51,082 bases of DNA from a virus: IMG/VR virus record IMGVR_UViG_3300036859_000729, positions 1 to 51,082 of that record. One strand, given 5' to 3'. The notes below the pieces were generated by a model. That model had not been told where the DNA came from. It worked only from the letters and a program-made list of their open reading frames with translations, and did no database searches. The first letter of the stretch is position 1. Each line of letters begins with the position of its first letter. The position numbers were made by a program, and so were the translations under genes. This document shows, one piece after another, positions 14,592 to 22,254 of this stretch.

Positions 14592-14677
14592 TTGAGCTGG
14601 TGGATGTGATTTGGGCGCTGGGGATCATCCTCGCCGTTGGGGTCCTGGTGCCCGAGGGGTGGTTTGGGGAGGAGTGA
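14588..14677 (+). CDS. Small membrane peptide, 29 aa
   Basis: The start overlaps the previous stop (ATGA) behind AAGGAGAAGGGG. The peptide begins MIELVDVIWALGIILAVGVL and ends VPEGWFGEE: one membrane span with acidic ends. Size, overlap and ribosome site support a real gene although it is very short. Tiny early membrane peptides in phages often alter host envelope functions. The actual role is unknown. Confidence 0.6.
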   Translation: MIELVDVIWALGIILAVGVLVPEGWFGEE

Positions 14678-14689
14678 AGCACTCAGCCG

Positions 14690-14712
14690 AGGAGGACGCG
14701 GGTCGTCCTCCT
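14690..14712 (+). promoter_or_regulatory. Leader hairpin upstream of the 14749 gene
   Basis: Exact 9-bp arms AGGAGGACG and CGTCCTCCT enclose CGGGT. The AAGAAAGGACCTCGC leader and the start codon follow about 20 bases later. The first arm contains an anti-Shine-Dalgarno-pairing AGGAGG that is sequestered in the stem. Confidence 0.65.
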
Positions 14713-14748
14713 GGGGTGCGTGTTGCGCCAAGAAAGGACCTCGCAATC

Positions 14749-15000
14749 ATGACTACAAAGAAGGGAACCTCGCGTCCCTACACCACGGACTATGGGCTGA
14801 CGAAGGGGCACTGTGAGACGCCACGAGGCGCAATTCGCTCAGCCATCCGGCACCTCCTCGAATCGGGGCGCAAGCACTGCGTCATCGAGCAGAAGGCTGG
14901 CGGACCTCCCATCGACGTCTGGTACAATGGGTACTGGGGCGTGCATGTCGAACCGAGGAAGGATCGCACGAACGTCGTCCCTCTACGGAGGAAGGCATGA
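14749..15000 (+). CDS. Early protein of unknown function, 83 aa
   Basis: The ATG follows AAGAAAGGACCTCGCAATC. The product starts MTTKKGTSRPYTTDYGLTKG. A basic N-terminus is followed by a helix (IRSAIRHLLESGRKHCVIEQ) and a small beta end with PPIDVWYNGYWGVHVEPRK. No family is recognised. It overlaps the next gene by 4 bases, heading a run of coupled small early genes. Confidence 0.7.
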   Translation: MTTKKGTSRPYTTDYGLTKGHCETPRGAIRSAIRHLLESGRKHCVIEQKAGGPPIDVWYNGYWGVHVEPRKDRTNVVPLRRKA

Positions 15001-15257
15001 GAACAGGCGTGCTTCGCATGATTGTCTACTCGCCTGAGGGAGCCACCGTCACGATGCAGTCGCCGCGGACCCTTCGCGACAACACCCGAGTCGTTCCCGG
15101 GTTGACGCAGGCGCAATACGAAGATTGGCTCAAGGGGCGTGGCCTGGTTCAAAACATCATGCCCCACGTCAGTGCAGAGGATCGCGAGTTCCTCATGACG
15201 GGGTATACGCCGGAGGACTGGGCGGCGATCTTCCCTCCCGAGGAGGATGAAGGATGA
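14997..15257 (+). CDS. Conserved small phage protein, 86 aa
   Basis: ATGA overlap at both ends. Its second half, LTQAQYEDWLKGRGLVQNIM, then PHVSAEDREFLMTGYTPEDW, matches a short family often seen in phage early operons, where Q-x-x-MPHxSxxDREFLxTGxTPxxW is conserved. The function of that family is unknown to me. An acidic C-terminus (FPPEEDEG) follows. The first residues are strand-rich. Confidence 0.75.
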   Translation: MRTGVLRMIVYSPEGATVTMQSPRTLRDNTRVVPGLTQAQYEDWLKGRGLVQNIMPHVSAEDREFLMTGYTPEDWAAIFPPEEDEG

Positions 15258-15475
15258 ACACCCTCGTCGTGACCTACCACGTAACGAACCTGGATGGAGA
15301 GTTCCTCTTCCTCGTAACGGGGCAGAAGAGGAAGCCAGTTCCCACCTGGGGGAGCTTCCGCGCCGGAGCGAGGTACACGAAGGAAGGCGCGCGGGAGATC
15401 CGCGACATACTCACCGCGGCGGGGCATCAGTGTGAGATCCTCCGCGCAACGACGCGGCTTGAATTGGTGGAGTAA
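15254..15475 (+). CDS. Small early protein, 73 aa
   Basis: Translationally coupled to the previous gene through an ATGA. A compact alpha/beta pattern is visible: strands MNTLVVTYHVTNLDGEFLFL, a basic turn with KRKPVPTWGSF, a helix GAREIRDILTAAGHQCEIL and a final strand. No known motif. The role is unknown. Confidence 0.65.
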   Translation: MNTLVVTYHVTNLDGEFLFLVTGQKRKPVPTWGSFRAGARYTKEGAREIRDILTAAGHQCEILRATTRLELVE

Positions 15476-15479
15476 AACG

Positions 15480-15743
15480 ATGCAAGCCTTCATTCATGTC
15501 AGAAAAGATGGGTCGGTGGAGATGCGGGGAGGGGTGTGCTTCCACGCACATCCGACCACCTTCAATATCGATAGACAAGAAGACGGAGCTAAAGGCGTGC
15601 ACGAGTTTGAGGGGCTGACGTTCATTTCTATTCTGCCGCGGTGGTGGCAGGTCGGGAAGTGGCTGTGGCTCCTGCGCTTGCTGAGGAGAAATACGCTCCC
15701 GCCAGGATTCGTCTTCAACCAGATCACGCCGGTTGAGGAATGA
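15480..15743 (+). CDS. Small early protein, 87 aa
   Basis: Starts 4 bases after the previous stop (MQAFIHVRKDGSVEMRGGVC). It contains a CFHAHPTT segment with His and Cys that could bind metal and a WWQVGKWLWLLRLLRR stretch, Trp-rich and amphipathic, suggesting membrane-surface or protein contact. No family is recognised. Confidence 0.65.
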   Translation: MQAFIHVRKDGSVEMRGGVCFHAHPTTFNIDRQEDGAKGVHEFEGLTFISILPRWWQVGKWLWLLRLLRRNTLPPGFVFNQITPVEE

Positions 15744-15747
15744 CTCT

Positions 15748-15780
15748 CCCCGCCAGCGAGGGAAGCCGCCGCTGGCGGGG
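15748..15780 (+). promoter_or_regulatory. Leader hairpin upstream of the 15808 gene
   Basis: Exact 11-bp arms CCCCGCCAGCG (15748-15758) and CGCTGGCGGGG (15770-15780) close an 11-base loop. It starts 5 bases after the stop of the preceding gene and ends 28 bases before the next start. No U tract is present. The AAAGAAAGGAAACCTC leader follows. Confidence 0.7.
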
Positions 15781-15807
15781 CAAGTTGCCCGAAAGAAAGG
15801 AAACCTC

Positions 15808-16173
15808 GTGGAGATGACAAGGCAGGAAATGTTTGAGACGGCCGTAAGGGGGCTGCACAAGCAGGGCAGGAAGTCGACAACGGATAGGCACGACTTCTGC
15901 CTCTACCGCGGCCTAGGAGGATCGAAATGCGCCGTGGGTTTTCTCATCCCGGACGGAATCTATACGCCGGCGATGGAAGGTAGGTCAGTCGAGAGACTAG
16001 GGATCTTCCCGAGGGAGGAATACACCTTCCTCGATGAGATGCAACTGCGTCTTCATGACAGGCTGCGTGAAAAAGAGTTCCGCAGCGACCTGCTTCCTGC
16101 CGCACGCCGGTTCGCGGTCGAGTGGGGCCTCAAACCCACCTTCCTCGACGAACTCGAAGGAGCTGCCTCGTGA
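15808..16173 (+). CDS. Unknown early protein, 121 aa
   Basis: The GTG after AAAGAAAGGAAACCTC is preferred; an ATG two codons later is an alternative. The sequence (VEMTRQEMFETAVRGLHKQG) continues RKSTTDRHDFCLYRGLGGSKCAVGFLIPDG, a pattern I associate with phage and plasmid proteins of unknown function that have a conserved C-x-YRG-x-G-x-KCAVG segment. The C-terminal half is helical (LLPAARRFAVEWGLKPTFLD). It overlaps the next gene by 4 bases in a GTGA. Confidence 0.7.
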   Translation: MEMTRQEMFETAVRGLHKQGRKSTTDRHDFCLYRGLGGSKCAVGFLIPDGIYTPAMEGRSVERLGIFPREEYTFLDEMQLRLHDRLREKEFRSDLLPAARRFAVEWGLKPTFLDELEGAAS

Positions 16174-17030
16174 AGAACCCGACCATCTCGGAACTCTCCA
16201 CCCTCGCCACCACGCTGACCCGTTGCTTCGGCCGGGCGTGGATCGCCGGGGGGTGTCTCCGCGACATCATTCACAACAAGCCGGTGAAGGACATTGATGT
16301 GTTCCTGCCGGACTATCCCACCTACGCGCAGAGGGAGAAGCTCTATGAGGCGTTGACGGGCTACCCGCCGATTTCGGTTAAGGGGCCGGGGCGACTTCCC
16401 TACGATACGCCGGCGCTCCCGGGGCTTTGGAACAACTTCGAGCACGAGGTGGATTACGACGCGGAGCAAATCCTCAACGTCTACAGCGGCGGGCCGACGT
16501 GGCACGGGCTTTCCCTTCAACTCATTCAGGTGTTCGACGAGGACGTCACTCCTCTCTCTATCGTGCGCAAGTTCGACATCGACTTGTGCAAGATCTACCT
16601 GCACGGGGCCAGGGTAGTGGGGCTGCCGGAGTTCCATCGCGACTCGACGGAGAGACGGATCACGGTCCACCAAGACCTCGCCAGGACGGAGGATCACCTC
16701 GATCGACTCGTGGAGAAGTACCCGGCGCGGGAAGGGTGGAGAGTGAGGAAGGTGGGGGAGGGCGCGATACTCAAAATCACCGCCCTGAAGGGCGTCCTGA
16801 ATAGAGGGAAGGCCTCGCTTGGGAACTTGGTGATCCCACGTGCGGAACCCACCGATACCCCACGTGCCAAATCGCCGCCTCCCTTCCGGACCTGCAGGGA
16901 GTGGCTTGCCATCATCCGCCTGAAACGCGGCCAAGATCGCCTCGACGAGTGGGTGGAGTACGCTGAAGGCAGCTACACTTGGGACTTCTGTTCTTCCGTC
17001 ATCCCCGTGCCGGTGGGAGAGGCGCCGTGA
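16170..17030 (+). CDS. Nucleotidyltransferase (DNA polymerase beta/poly(A) polymerase head type)
   Basis: The GTG overlapping the previous stop gives a 286-residue protein. Residues 25-45 read IAGGCLRDIIHNKPVKDIDVF, the signature of the nucleotidyltransferase superfamily, with GG at 27-28, RD at 31-32 and metal-binding Asp 41 and 43. A third acidic ligand is likely in HEVDYD or FDIDLC downstream. The family includes tRNA CCA-adding enzymes and phage head-domain enzymes with unknown targets. The C-terminal basic, Pro-rich region around residues 220-250 overlaps palindrome copy B. It probably modifies an RNA or a small substrate; the target cannot be read from sequence. Confidence 0.8.
   Translation: MKNPTISELSTLATTLTRCFGRAWIAGGCLRDIIHNKPVKDIDVFLPDYPTYAQREKLYEALTGYPPISVKGPGRLPYDTPALPGLWNNFEHEVDYDAEQILNVYSGGPTWHGLSLQLIQVFDEDVTPLSIVRKFDIDLCKIYLHGARVVGLPEFHRDSTERRITVHQDLARTEDHLDRLVEKYPAREGWRVRKVGEGAILKITALKGVLNRGKASLGNLVIPRAEPTDTPRAKSPPPFRTCREWLAIIRLKRGQDRLDEWVEYAEGSYTWDFCSSVIPVPVGEAP
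16837..16866 (-). promoter_or_regulatory. Dispersed 30-bp palindrome, copy B (inside a gene)
   Basis: CACGTG ends at 16837 and 16861 are exactly 24 bp apart. The minus-strand reading matches copy E in 24 of 30 bases. This copy lies within the 3' part of the nucleotidyltransferase gene and no promoter was seen around it, so simple promoter repression does not explain it. Confidence 0.75.
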
Positions 17031-17215
17031 CCGCCGCAAGAATCTTCACCATCCTCCTTTCCATCGGCTTCATCGTCGCGGTCTGCCTCACCGCGGTGTA
17101 CTACCTGGGGGAGTTGCAAGCCAGCTGGCGCAGGGTCCGGGCAGAGATGAGGTGGCAGGCGTGGAAGCGCAACCACCTCGTCACCATTCAGACGAAGCCT
17201 TGGTGGAGGTTCTGA
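17027..17215 (+). CDS. Small membrane protein, 62 aa
   Basis: The GTG start shares bases with the previous stop (GTGA). MTAARIFTILLSIGFIVAVC continues into a single hydrophobic span up to about residue 27. A basic, Trp-rich cytoplasmic tail follows (SWRRVRAEMRWQAWKRNHLV). The positive-inside rule places the tail in the cytoplasm. The function is unknown; spanin-like and superinfection roles are possible but unsupported. Confidence 0.7.
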   Translation: MTAARIFTILLSIGFIVAVCLTAVYYLGELQASWRRVRAEMRWQAWKRNHLVTIQTKPWWRF

Positions 17216-17234
17216 CCCGCCGCGCGACTCCAGC

Positions 17235-17258
17235 GACATGCCCCCTCCCGGGCATGTC
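17235..17258 (+). promoter_or_regulatory. Leader hairpin upstream of the 17283 gene
   Basis: Exact 9-bp arms GACATGCCC and GGGCATGTC enclose CCTCCC. The ribosome site AAGGAGAACAAT follows 12 bases downstream. This is the same arrangement as at the other early leader hairpins. Confidence 0.7.
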
Positions 17259-17282
17259 AGTGTGGTCGAGAAGGAGAACAAT

Positions 17283-17495
17283 GTGACGGTGATAAGGCAG
17301 GCAGTGGATGACGCAGCGTTCTGGAGGCAGTACATCTGCCTCGACTGCGGAGCCACGGAAGATGATGAGGATGAGGGGATTGAGGAAGCTCTCGAACTCA
17401 CGCAGCTGTGTGAGTGCGGGGGGACGCTCCGCCGCTCCCTCACCGTCCTCGAAATCCTGGATAAGGTGGAACCAAATGAACCTTCCTCCAATTAA
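17283..17495 (+). CDS. Small acidic zinc-ribbon protein, 70 aa
   Basis: The GTG behind AAGGAGAACAAT is the best start. The protein contains CLDCG and CECGG pairs separated by an acidic loop (ATEDDEDEGIEEALELTQL), a probable zinc ribbon. The end overlaps the beta-helix gene by 20 bases. The function is unknown; it could be an adaptor that binds a host protein. Confidence 0.7.
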   Translation: MTVIRQAVDDAAFWRQYICLDCGATEDDEDEGIEEALELTQLCECGGTLRRSLTVLEILDKVEPNEPSSN

Positions 17496-18540
17496 GCTGA
17501 GCAAGTACTTCGGCGCCGCCCTTGACGGGAAGACGGATGACACGAAGGCACTCCAACTGGCCCTCGCGGTGGGAGGGGACCTAGGGCAAGATGTCGTCAT
17601 CCCGGCCGGGGTCACGGTGGCTTACAGCTCGGCTCTCGACATCACAGGGATCGAGCTGGTCGGCGGGATCGGAGCGACTCTCCACGCCCTCGCCGCGGAC
17701 AACATTGCGCTCATCCTCAATGGGACGGAGCCTGCCGTCCGCAATCTGCGCCTGACGGGGATCAAGCCTCCGGGGCGACTGAGGAGTGGAGTGAGCGCCC
17801 GTGTCTTCGTGCGCGGGGCGAGCGATTTCACCGTCAGCGGAATGAGGATTGAGTCAGGGGCCAGCTCTGGCATCTTGATGGAAGAAGCAAGCAGTGGCAC
17901 TGTCTCCGAGAATTCGATCGGCGGCCAGCTTGCCGACTTCATCCACATCTCGAATCGAAGCCACGATATTCTCGTCGAGGAGAACACCTGCGACGGGGCC
18001 ACCAATGACCCCGGGACAGGAGATGATGGCATCGCGGTGGTGAGCTATCGTCGCCAGGGCGCCGTCTGTTACAGCATCGTGGCGAGGCGGAATACGATTC
18101 GCAACCTCAAGGGCGGCCGGGCGATGTCCATCGTGGGTGGGAGCCACGTCACCTACGAGAACAACATGCTGACGAACAACCCGCACGCAGCTGGGCTGTA
18201 CATCTGCCGCGAGAAGGGCTACGACACGTTCGGAGTGACAAGTGTGACGGCGTTCCGAAATACCCTCGTCGACTGCGGGAACTCCGCAGAGCGCGATCAC
18301 CCCGCCATCATGCTTTTCACGGATGATGTGGAGCCGAACCGTGATGTAAGCATCGTGGGGAATCTCGTCCTCTTCACGGAGAAGCTCGCGTCGCGGGACG
18401 GAGTGTTTCTCTACGGCCAGCGACAGACCGAGGTCCGCGTCGAGGGAAACCTCGTGGTCGGAGCGAGGAAAGACTATCGCATTGGGACCCCAGGGGTGTC
18501 TGTTGTGGCGTATTCCTCTGGGGCTGTGGGGGTGATATGA
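17476..18540 (+). CDS. Right-handed beta-helix protein (pectate-lyase-like fold), 354 aa
   Basis: The N-terminus carries the hallmark of phage depolymerase beta-helices, KYFGAALDGKTDDTKALQLA. Repeated coil turns follow: DFTVSGMRIES, SGTVSENSIGG, SHDILVEENTCDG, YSIVARRNTIRNL and VSIVGNLVLF. Such proteins usually bind or cleave polysaccharide. Unlike the tailspike in the late arm, it has no virion-anchoring N-terminal domain and lies in the early operon, transcribed with small regulators. It lacks a signal peptide. It may be a spare depolymerase module, an intracellular glycan-active enzyme or a late addition. The fold is confident, the substrate unknown. Confidence 0.8.
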   Translation: MNLPPIKLSKYFGAALDGKTDDTKALQLALAVGGDLGQDVVIPAGVTVAYSSALDITGIELVGGIGATLHALAADNIALILNGTEPAVRNLRLTGIKPPGRLRSGVSARVFVRGASDFTVSGMRIESGASSGILMEEASSGTVSENSIGGQLADFIHISNRSHDILVEENTCDGATNDPGTGDDGIAVVSYRRQGAVCYSIVARRNTIRNLKGGRAMSIVGGSHVTYENNMLTNNPHAAGLYICREKGYDTFGVTSVTAFRNTLVDCGNSAERDHPAIMLFTDDVEPNRDVSIVGNLVLFTEKLASRDGVFLYGQRQTEVRVEGNLVVGARKDYRIGTPGVSVVAYSSGAVGVI

Positions 18541-18755
18541 GCAAGCAGATATACGTTCCCGCCGGTAGTGTGCACGCTTGGGTGGTGATCAGTCTGTGGG
18601 TTGTGGCCCTGCTCTGCGTGCTGGTGGGCGGTCCAATAGCGTGGTTCGTGTACGGCTCACAGGCGTTCGCTGGCTGGGCTTTCCTTGGATTGATGATCTC
18701 TGCGGCAGCAGGCCCAGTCACGATCGTCGATCCGGATGACGAGCGGCTCGGATAA
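18537..18755 (+). CDS. Small membrane protein, two spans, 72 aa
   Basis: ATGA overlap with the beta-helix gene. Hydrophobic stretches lie at about residues 13-38 (HAWVVISLWVVALLCVLVGG) and 44-62 (AGWAFLGLMISAAAGPVTI), with a short hydrophilic tail DPDDERLG. The layout is holin-like, but the location in the early arm is unusual for a holin. It may be a membrane accessory protein or exclusion factor. Base composition from here on is visibly lower in GC. Confidence 0.65.
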   Translation: MSKQIYVPAGSVHAWVVISLWVVALLCVLVGGPIAWFVYGSQAFAGWAFLGLMISAAAGPVTIVDPDDERLG

Positions 18756-18772
18756 CCAAACAAGGATCCCCC

Positions 18773-19345
18773 ATGACCACGCAGGAAGTGCCCGAGCTGC
18801 CGCCTTTGCCGGGCGGGTTCTTTCACGCAATCGGCATGCTCACAAAAGAGCAGTGCGATGCGCTCACCCACGTCCAAATGGTCGAAGTGCTGCGTAGGCG
18901 TGGCGATCACCTGAGCAATGCCGCGGCAGATTCAATCGCGTATCTCTCGGCGCAGGACGGGTTGATTGAGCGGGCCCAAGGCGAGGCTGAGAAGCTGTCG
19001 GCTGAGTTGGCAGAGGTCAAGCGCCCCCTCGATGAGCAGATGGCGCGCCTAAACGCGCGCGTGGTCGAACTGAACCAAGCCCTCACACAAGCAGTAGCAG
19101 ATGCGCAGCGGTGGTTTCCGATGCAGCACGGCCCATCAATCCCGTGGAAGCTGGCCGAGGCCATCTATGCCGGCTATTCCGCCCAGTACGGCACGCAGCA
19201 GTCGCTGGAGCGGCTAGCCGATCGGGGCGGGTTCTCATGGGGAGAGGTTGAAGTCCTCTACAAAGACCGGCACAACGACTACCAGATGCGTCGTGCGATG
19301 GACGCTGCTATCGAAGCAATGCGACAAGGAGCACAGCATAAGTGA
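18773..19345 (+). CDS. Unknown accessory protein, 190 aa, central coiled coil
   Basis: The start follows an AAGGA site. The protein (MTTQEVPELPPLPGGFFHAI) has a Pro/Glu-rich head, a central coiled coil around residues 60-105 (AQGEAEKLSAELAEVKRPL) and a C-terminal domain with WKLAEAIYAGYSAQYG and SWGEVEVLYKDRHNDYQMRR. It opens the lower-GC accessory cassette. No family is recognised. It overlaps the lipoprotein gene by 4 bases. Confidence 0.7.
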   Translation: MTTQEVPELPPLPGGFFHAIGMLTKEQCDALTHVQMVEVLRRRGDHLSNAAADSIAYLSAQDGLIERAQGEAEKLSAELAEVKRPLDEQMARLNARVVELNQALTQAVADAQRWFPMQHGPSIPWKLAEAIYAGYSAQYGTQQSLERLADRGGFSWGEVEVLYKDRHNDYQMRRAMDAAIEAMRQGAQHK

Positions 19346-19716
19346 GGGCATTCAAAGCGATTCTGCTTGCGGGCGCTTTAGCCGGGTGCAGCGATGCAGA
19401 CGTAGCGTCAAGCAACCTATCCAAGGCAGCAGACCAGTTCGAGATCACACGCCGCATCGTGTTCTACAACGGCATCACGGGCGATTACATGCTGACCATC
19501 ACTGGTCTCTGCTCGCTCGGGAACAACGACCAAGCCCGCAAGTTGTCGGTCACATGCAAGACCGGACCGAACGCCTTCAAGAAGCATTTCCTCGGCTTGT
19601 CGGACAACGTGACTTTCTTTGTCGAGCAGATCGAGCCAAGCGCCGCGAGTCCATACCAGTACCGCGTGGTGTTCAAGCCGTTGGCGATCATCCCCGATGT
19701 CGAGATTCGGAAATAA
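19342..19716 (+). CDS. Beta-sandwich-type lipoprotein, 124 aa
   Basis: The GTG overlapping the previous stop yields MRAFKAILLAGALAGCSDAD, a signal peptide ending in the lipobox LAGC. Cys 16 would be lipidated. The mature part is strand-rich (FEITRRIVFYNGITGDYMLT) with two further cysteines in GLCSLG and VTCKTG that could pair. This resembles small phage and prophage lipoproteins described as beta-sandwich lipoproteins. They are thought to sit in the envelope; a superinfection exclusion role is an inference. Confidence 0.8.
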   Translation: MRAFKAILLAGALAGCSDADVASSNLSKAADQFEITRRIVFYNGITGDYMLTITGLCSLGNNDQARKLSVTCKTGPNAFKKHFLGLSDNVTFFVEQIEPSAASPYQYRVVFKPLAIIPDVEIRK

Positions 19717-19718
19717 CC

Positions 19719-20321
19719 ATGGATAACCGCGATCCCGTCCGAGCCGAGGTTGGGCCAGAAGGAGACAACCAACCGTCATGCACACCTGAAGGGTTGGTGA
19801 GGCGACTTGGATCGCTGCATGCACTGCTGCGTGACCAATCGGATTGGGCGCCGTTTGTCAAACTGCAAGCGGTCAGAACAGTTGCGGACGCAATCGATGT
19901 GCTCAAAATGGCCGCTGCTCGGGCTGCTATCTCTACACCAGCCCCTTCTTTGGGAAATGAGACCGAGCGCGCTGGCGAAGGCGTGCAGCGGCCACTTCCA
20001 CCACCAGACGGCTCTGGACACAGCAGTCGATGGACATACGGCAATCCAGGATCGAAGCACTTGCCGCCAACTGCTGAAGCTCTCTACACCAGCGCTTCGC
20101 TTCTACGGTACGTCGGGCACCTCCAGGCGAAGATCGACGCCTTGATGCTTGAATACTGCCCGTCAGAAATGACGCAAAGCCAGATTGCAGAGTGGCAAGC
20201 GCACCAGCGCCCGTGTAGCGCTGAGACGCAGCAAGCCGTAGCCGAAGCGCTCCGCTCAGATGAACAAGAAACAAGGGCCGGTCCTCCAAAGGAGCCGCCG
20301 CCAATTAAGGAGACGCGATGA
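19719..20321 (+). CDS. Unknown accessory protein, 200 aa
   Basis: The ATG lies 2 bases after the lipoprotein stop. The product has a helical first third (VRRLGSLHALLRDQSDWAPF), a Pro/Gly-rich middle (ERAGEGVQRPLPPPDGSGHS) and a helical, acidic C-terminus. The middle phrase recurs in the 21799 protein as ERAGEAVQRPVPAPF, so the two genes share a linker of common origin. No enzyme motif is visible. Confidence 0.65.
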   Translation: MDNRDPVRAEVGPEGDNQPSCTPEGLVRRLGSLHALLRDQSDWAPFVKLQAVRTVADAIDVLKMAAARAAISTPAPSLGNETERAGEGVQRPLPPPDGSGHSSRWTYGNPGSKHLPPTAEALYTSASLLRYVGHLQAKIDALMLEYCPSEMTQSQIAEWQAHQRPCSAETQQAVAEALRSDEQETRAGPPKEPPPIKETR

Positions 20322-20644
20322 GCCGCCACTTCAACAAACTCACCCCGGCCGAAGCCGAACTGCTGGCACTACTTGCTGAGGAATGCGGCGAGGTCGTGCA
20401 GGTCATTGGCAAGATCCTACGGCACGGCCTGGAGAGTACGCACCCGAACGCGGCGCCAATCGAGACGAACCGCTACCTCTTGCAAAAGGAGTGCGGCGAC
20501 CTGTGGGCTGCGATGGATCTGTTGGCGGCAAACGGCGTGATCGACAGCAAGGCGGTGGCACAACACAGCACGTACAAGCTGCGCCGCGTGTTCCAGTACC
20601 TGCACCACAACAAGCAGCTTCAGTCTGCCGAGGAGACGCGATGA
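20318..20644 (+). CDS. MazG-like nucleotide pyrophosphohydrolase, 108 aa
   Basis: The all-alpha NTP pyrophosphatase signature is present: EECGE at residues 21-25 and ECGD at 58-61, giving the EExxE then ExxD pattern that holds magnesium. Such enzymes hydrolyse nucleoside triphosphates to monophosphates. In phages they may alter nucleotide pools or host alarmone levels. ATGA overlaps link it to both neighbours. A second, divergent MazG-like gene lies at 29874. Confidence 0.8.
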   Translation: MSRHFNKLTPAEAELLALLAEECGEVVQVIGKILRHGLESTHPNAAPIETNRYLLQKECGDLWAAMDLLAANGVIDSKAVAQHSTYKLRRVFQYLHHNKQLQSAEETR

Positions 20645-21342
20645 GCGCAGAACAAAGAGAAGCACACACGCACGCAACCGCGACGATCACGCTGCCTCGC
20701 CCGGCCGAAGGGTGGCGATACATGCTGACGCGAGATGCACCCCTCCCAGGGGTGCAGGCCGATCCCACAGAGGGCAATTGGATCGCGGCTGATGACTACT
20801 ACCGGAACGTCAAGGAACTGGACGAAGCCCTAAACGGCCCAGGCGGCGCCACACGTCCGCTGTTGATCGATGTCCTGTCTCAGGTGCAGGCGATCGTGAG
20901 GAAAACGGGCAAGCCGCTTCTCGCGCATACAGCAGAGCCTCCCATCAATGCAGCAGCGCAGGAAGGGGACGAAAGTCCAGAACGCTGTTTCCGTTCTCCT
21001 GCCAGCCTTCCTGCTGCTGCTGCACCCAATGAGCTTGTAGCGCCTCTGCCGTCTGCCGACATTGCCATGCTTCGCTCAATGTTCCCTGTGACCGCGGCTG
21101 GCAAGCTGAAGTTGCATCTAGACCGTGAGGCAATCGATAACATGCACGCCCTCATTGATCGCCTTGAGCTGGCAGTGCGCGCATCGCCTGTGCCCAAGTT
21201 GGATGTGCAGCCGTGCGCTCTGTGCCATACGAACGAGACCGGCTACGTCTGCACTGGCGCTTGCAATGAATGGTCGGAGCCATCGCCGCAGAAGGCCGGC
21301 GGTACTGTGCACTGCCCTATCTGCGGGAAGGTCTGGAAATGA
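20641..21342 (+). CDS. Accessory protein with C-terminal zinc ribbon, 233 aa
   Basis: The start follows GGAGACGCG, identical to the junction at the previous gene. The N-terminal part (WRYMLTRDAPLPGVQADPTE) and a helical middle are followed by a Cys-rich C-terminus: CALCH, CTGAC and CPICGKVWK. These form one or two zinc ribbons. It probably binds nucleic acid or protein; no specific family is recognised. Confidence 0.65.
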   Translation: MSAEQREAHTHATATITLPRPAEGWRYMLTRDAPLPGVQADPTEGNWIAADDYYRNVKELDEALNGPGGATRPLLIDVLSQVQAIVRKTGKPLLAHTAEPPINAAAQEGDESPERCFRSPASLPAAAAPNELVAPLPSADIAMLRSMFPVTAAGKLKLHLDREAIDNMHALIDRLELAVRASPVPKLDVQPCALCHTNETGYVCTGACNEWSEPSPQKAGGTVHCPICGKVWK

Positions 21343-21806
21343 CGCTCAAGCCAGACTCGCGCGCCGTGTTGCCTTCGCCGCAGTCGCTGAAGCCGTGCGC
21401 CCACTGCGGATCACCGGCCTACATGCTCAAGGGCGATGTTGACTTCAATGTCAAGTGCACGAACGGCGACTGTCAGATGGCCTCACCGCGCACGATCATG
21501 AGTCGGATGGCTGCTGAAATCTGGAACGCGCGCGCACCTCAGGCTGTGGATGCGCCCGAAGAAATTCACTCGTGCAGCTACTTCTGCGAACGGCCGGCTT
21601 GCATCAAAGCGCAGAGGGACGAACTGCGGGATAGGGCTGTGGATGCACCTGTGGCCTTGCGTGAAATCACGGACGAAGAGCGCCAGTTCCTGTCCTACAA
21701 CCCGAACACGGATGACCTAGTTGTATGGATTCAGGACTACGCAAGCGAGGCGGTACGGTCTGCGCTATCCCAAGAGCGGCCCAATGAAGGGGGAGCAGAT
21801 GTCTGA
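21339..21806 (+). CDS. Lar-like zinc-ribbon protein (restriction alleviation family), 155 aa
   Basis: Residues 18-60 read KPCAHCGSPAYMLKG, then KCTNGDC and MAAEIWNARA. This is the layout of Lar-like proteins: CPxCG opening, second Cys pair and a closing A-x-WNxR helix. Rac prophage Lar modulates host type I restriction and modification, but many phage members are untested. A second Cys-rich stretch (CSYFCERPACIKAQ) follows, then an acidic helix. Overlaps: 4 bases with the previous gene, 8 with the next. Confidence 0.65.
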   Translation: MTLKPDSRAVLPSPQSLKPCAHCGSPAYMLKGDVDFNVKCTNGDCQMASPRTIMSRMAAEIWNARAPQAVDAPEEIHSCSYFCERPACIKAQRDELRDRAVDAPVALREITDEERQFLSYNPNTDDLVVWIQDYASEAVRSALSQERPNEGGADV

Positions 21807-22254
21807 ATGCGCCAAATGCGAGGAACTGAAGGCGAAGGCAACTGAGGTCATTAGGCAGTGTCACCTTGCCGGCTTGAATGGCCACACCAACGCCTGCAAC
21901 AAGGACCCGCGAGGGTGCTGGAATGTTCGGTGCCAACTCGGGAAGCAATGCATTCAGGAAGATTTGACCGAGCGCGCCGGCGAAGCGGTTCAGCGGCCTG
22001 TGCCTGCGCCTTTTTCGTTCGATGTTTGGACTGATGCGGTCTGGGCGGCGATGCGCGATCTAGCCCAAGAAGACACGGCTGTGAAGATGCTGAACGCTCA
22101 CACCGTGCGCGAATTCTGCAAGGCGTCATGGGTTGCGCTGTCGAAGGCCGGCGGTCTGCCATCCGATCCGAGGGCTTCGGATCATTTGACCGAGCAACAG
22201 CGGCAGGCAATCACGGACGCAAACGCTGGCCGCATGGACATCGATGATGATTAG
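21799..22254 (+). CDS. Cys-rich accessory protein, 151 aa
   Basis: The ATG following AAGGGGGAGCAG is selected. The first 50 residues contain several cysteines (MSECAKCEELKAKATEVIRQ, CNKDPRGCWNVRC, QLGKQC), suggesting metal binding or disulfides. The repeated linker ERAGEAVQRPVPAPF follows, then a helical C-terminal domain. No family is assigned. Confidence 0.65.
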   Translation: MSECAKCEELKAKATEVIRQCHLAGLNGHTNACNKDPRGCWNVRCQLGKQCIQEDLTERAGEAVQRPVPAPFSFDVWTDAVWAAMRDLAQEDTAVKMLNAHTVREFCKASWVALSKAGGLPSDPRASDHLTEQQRQAITDANAGRMDIDDD

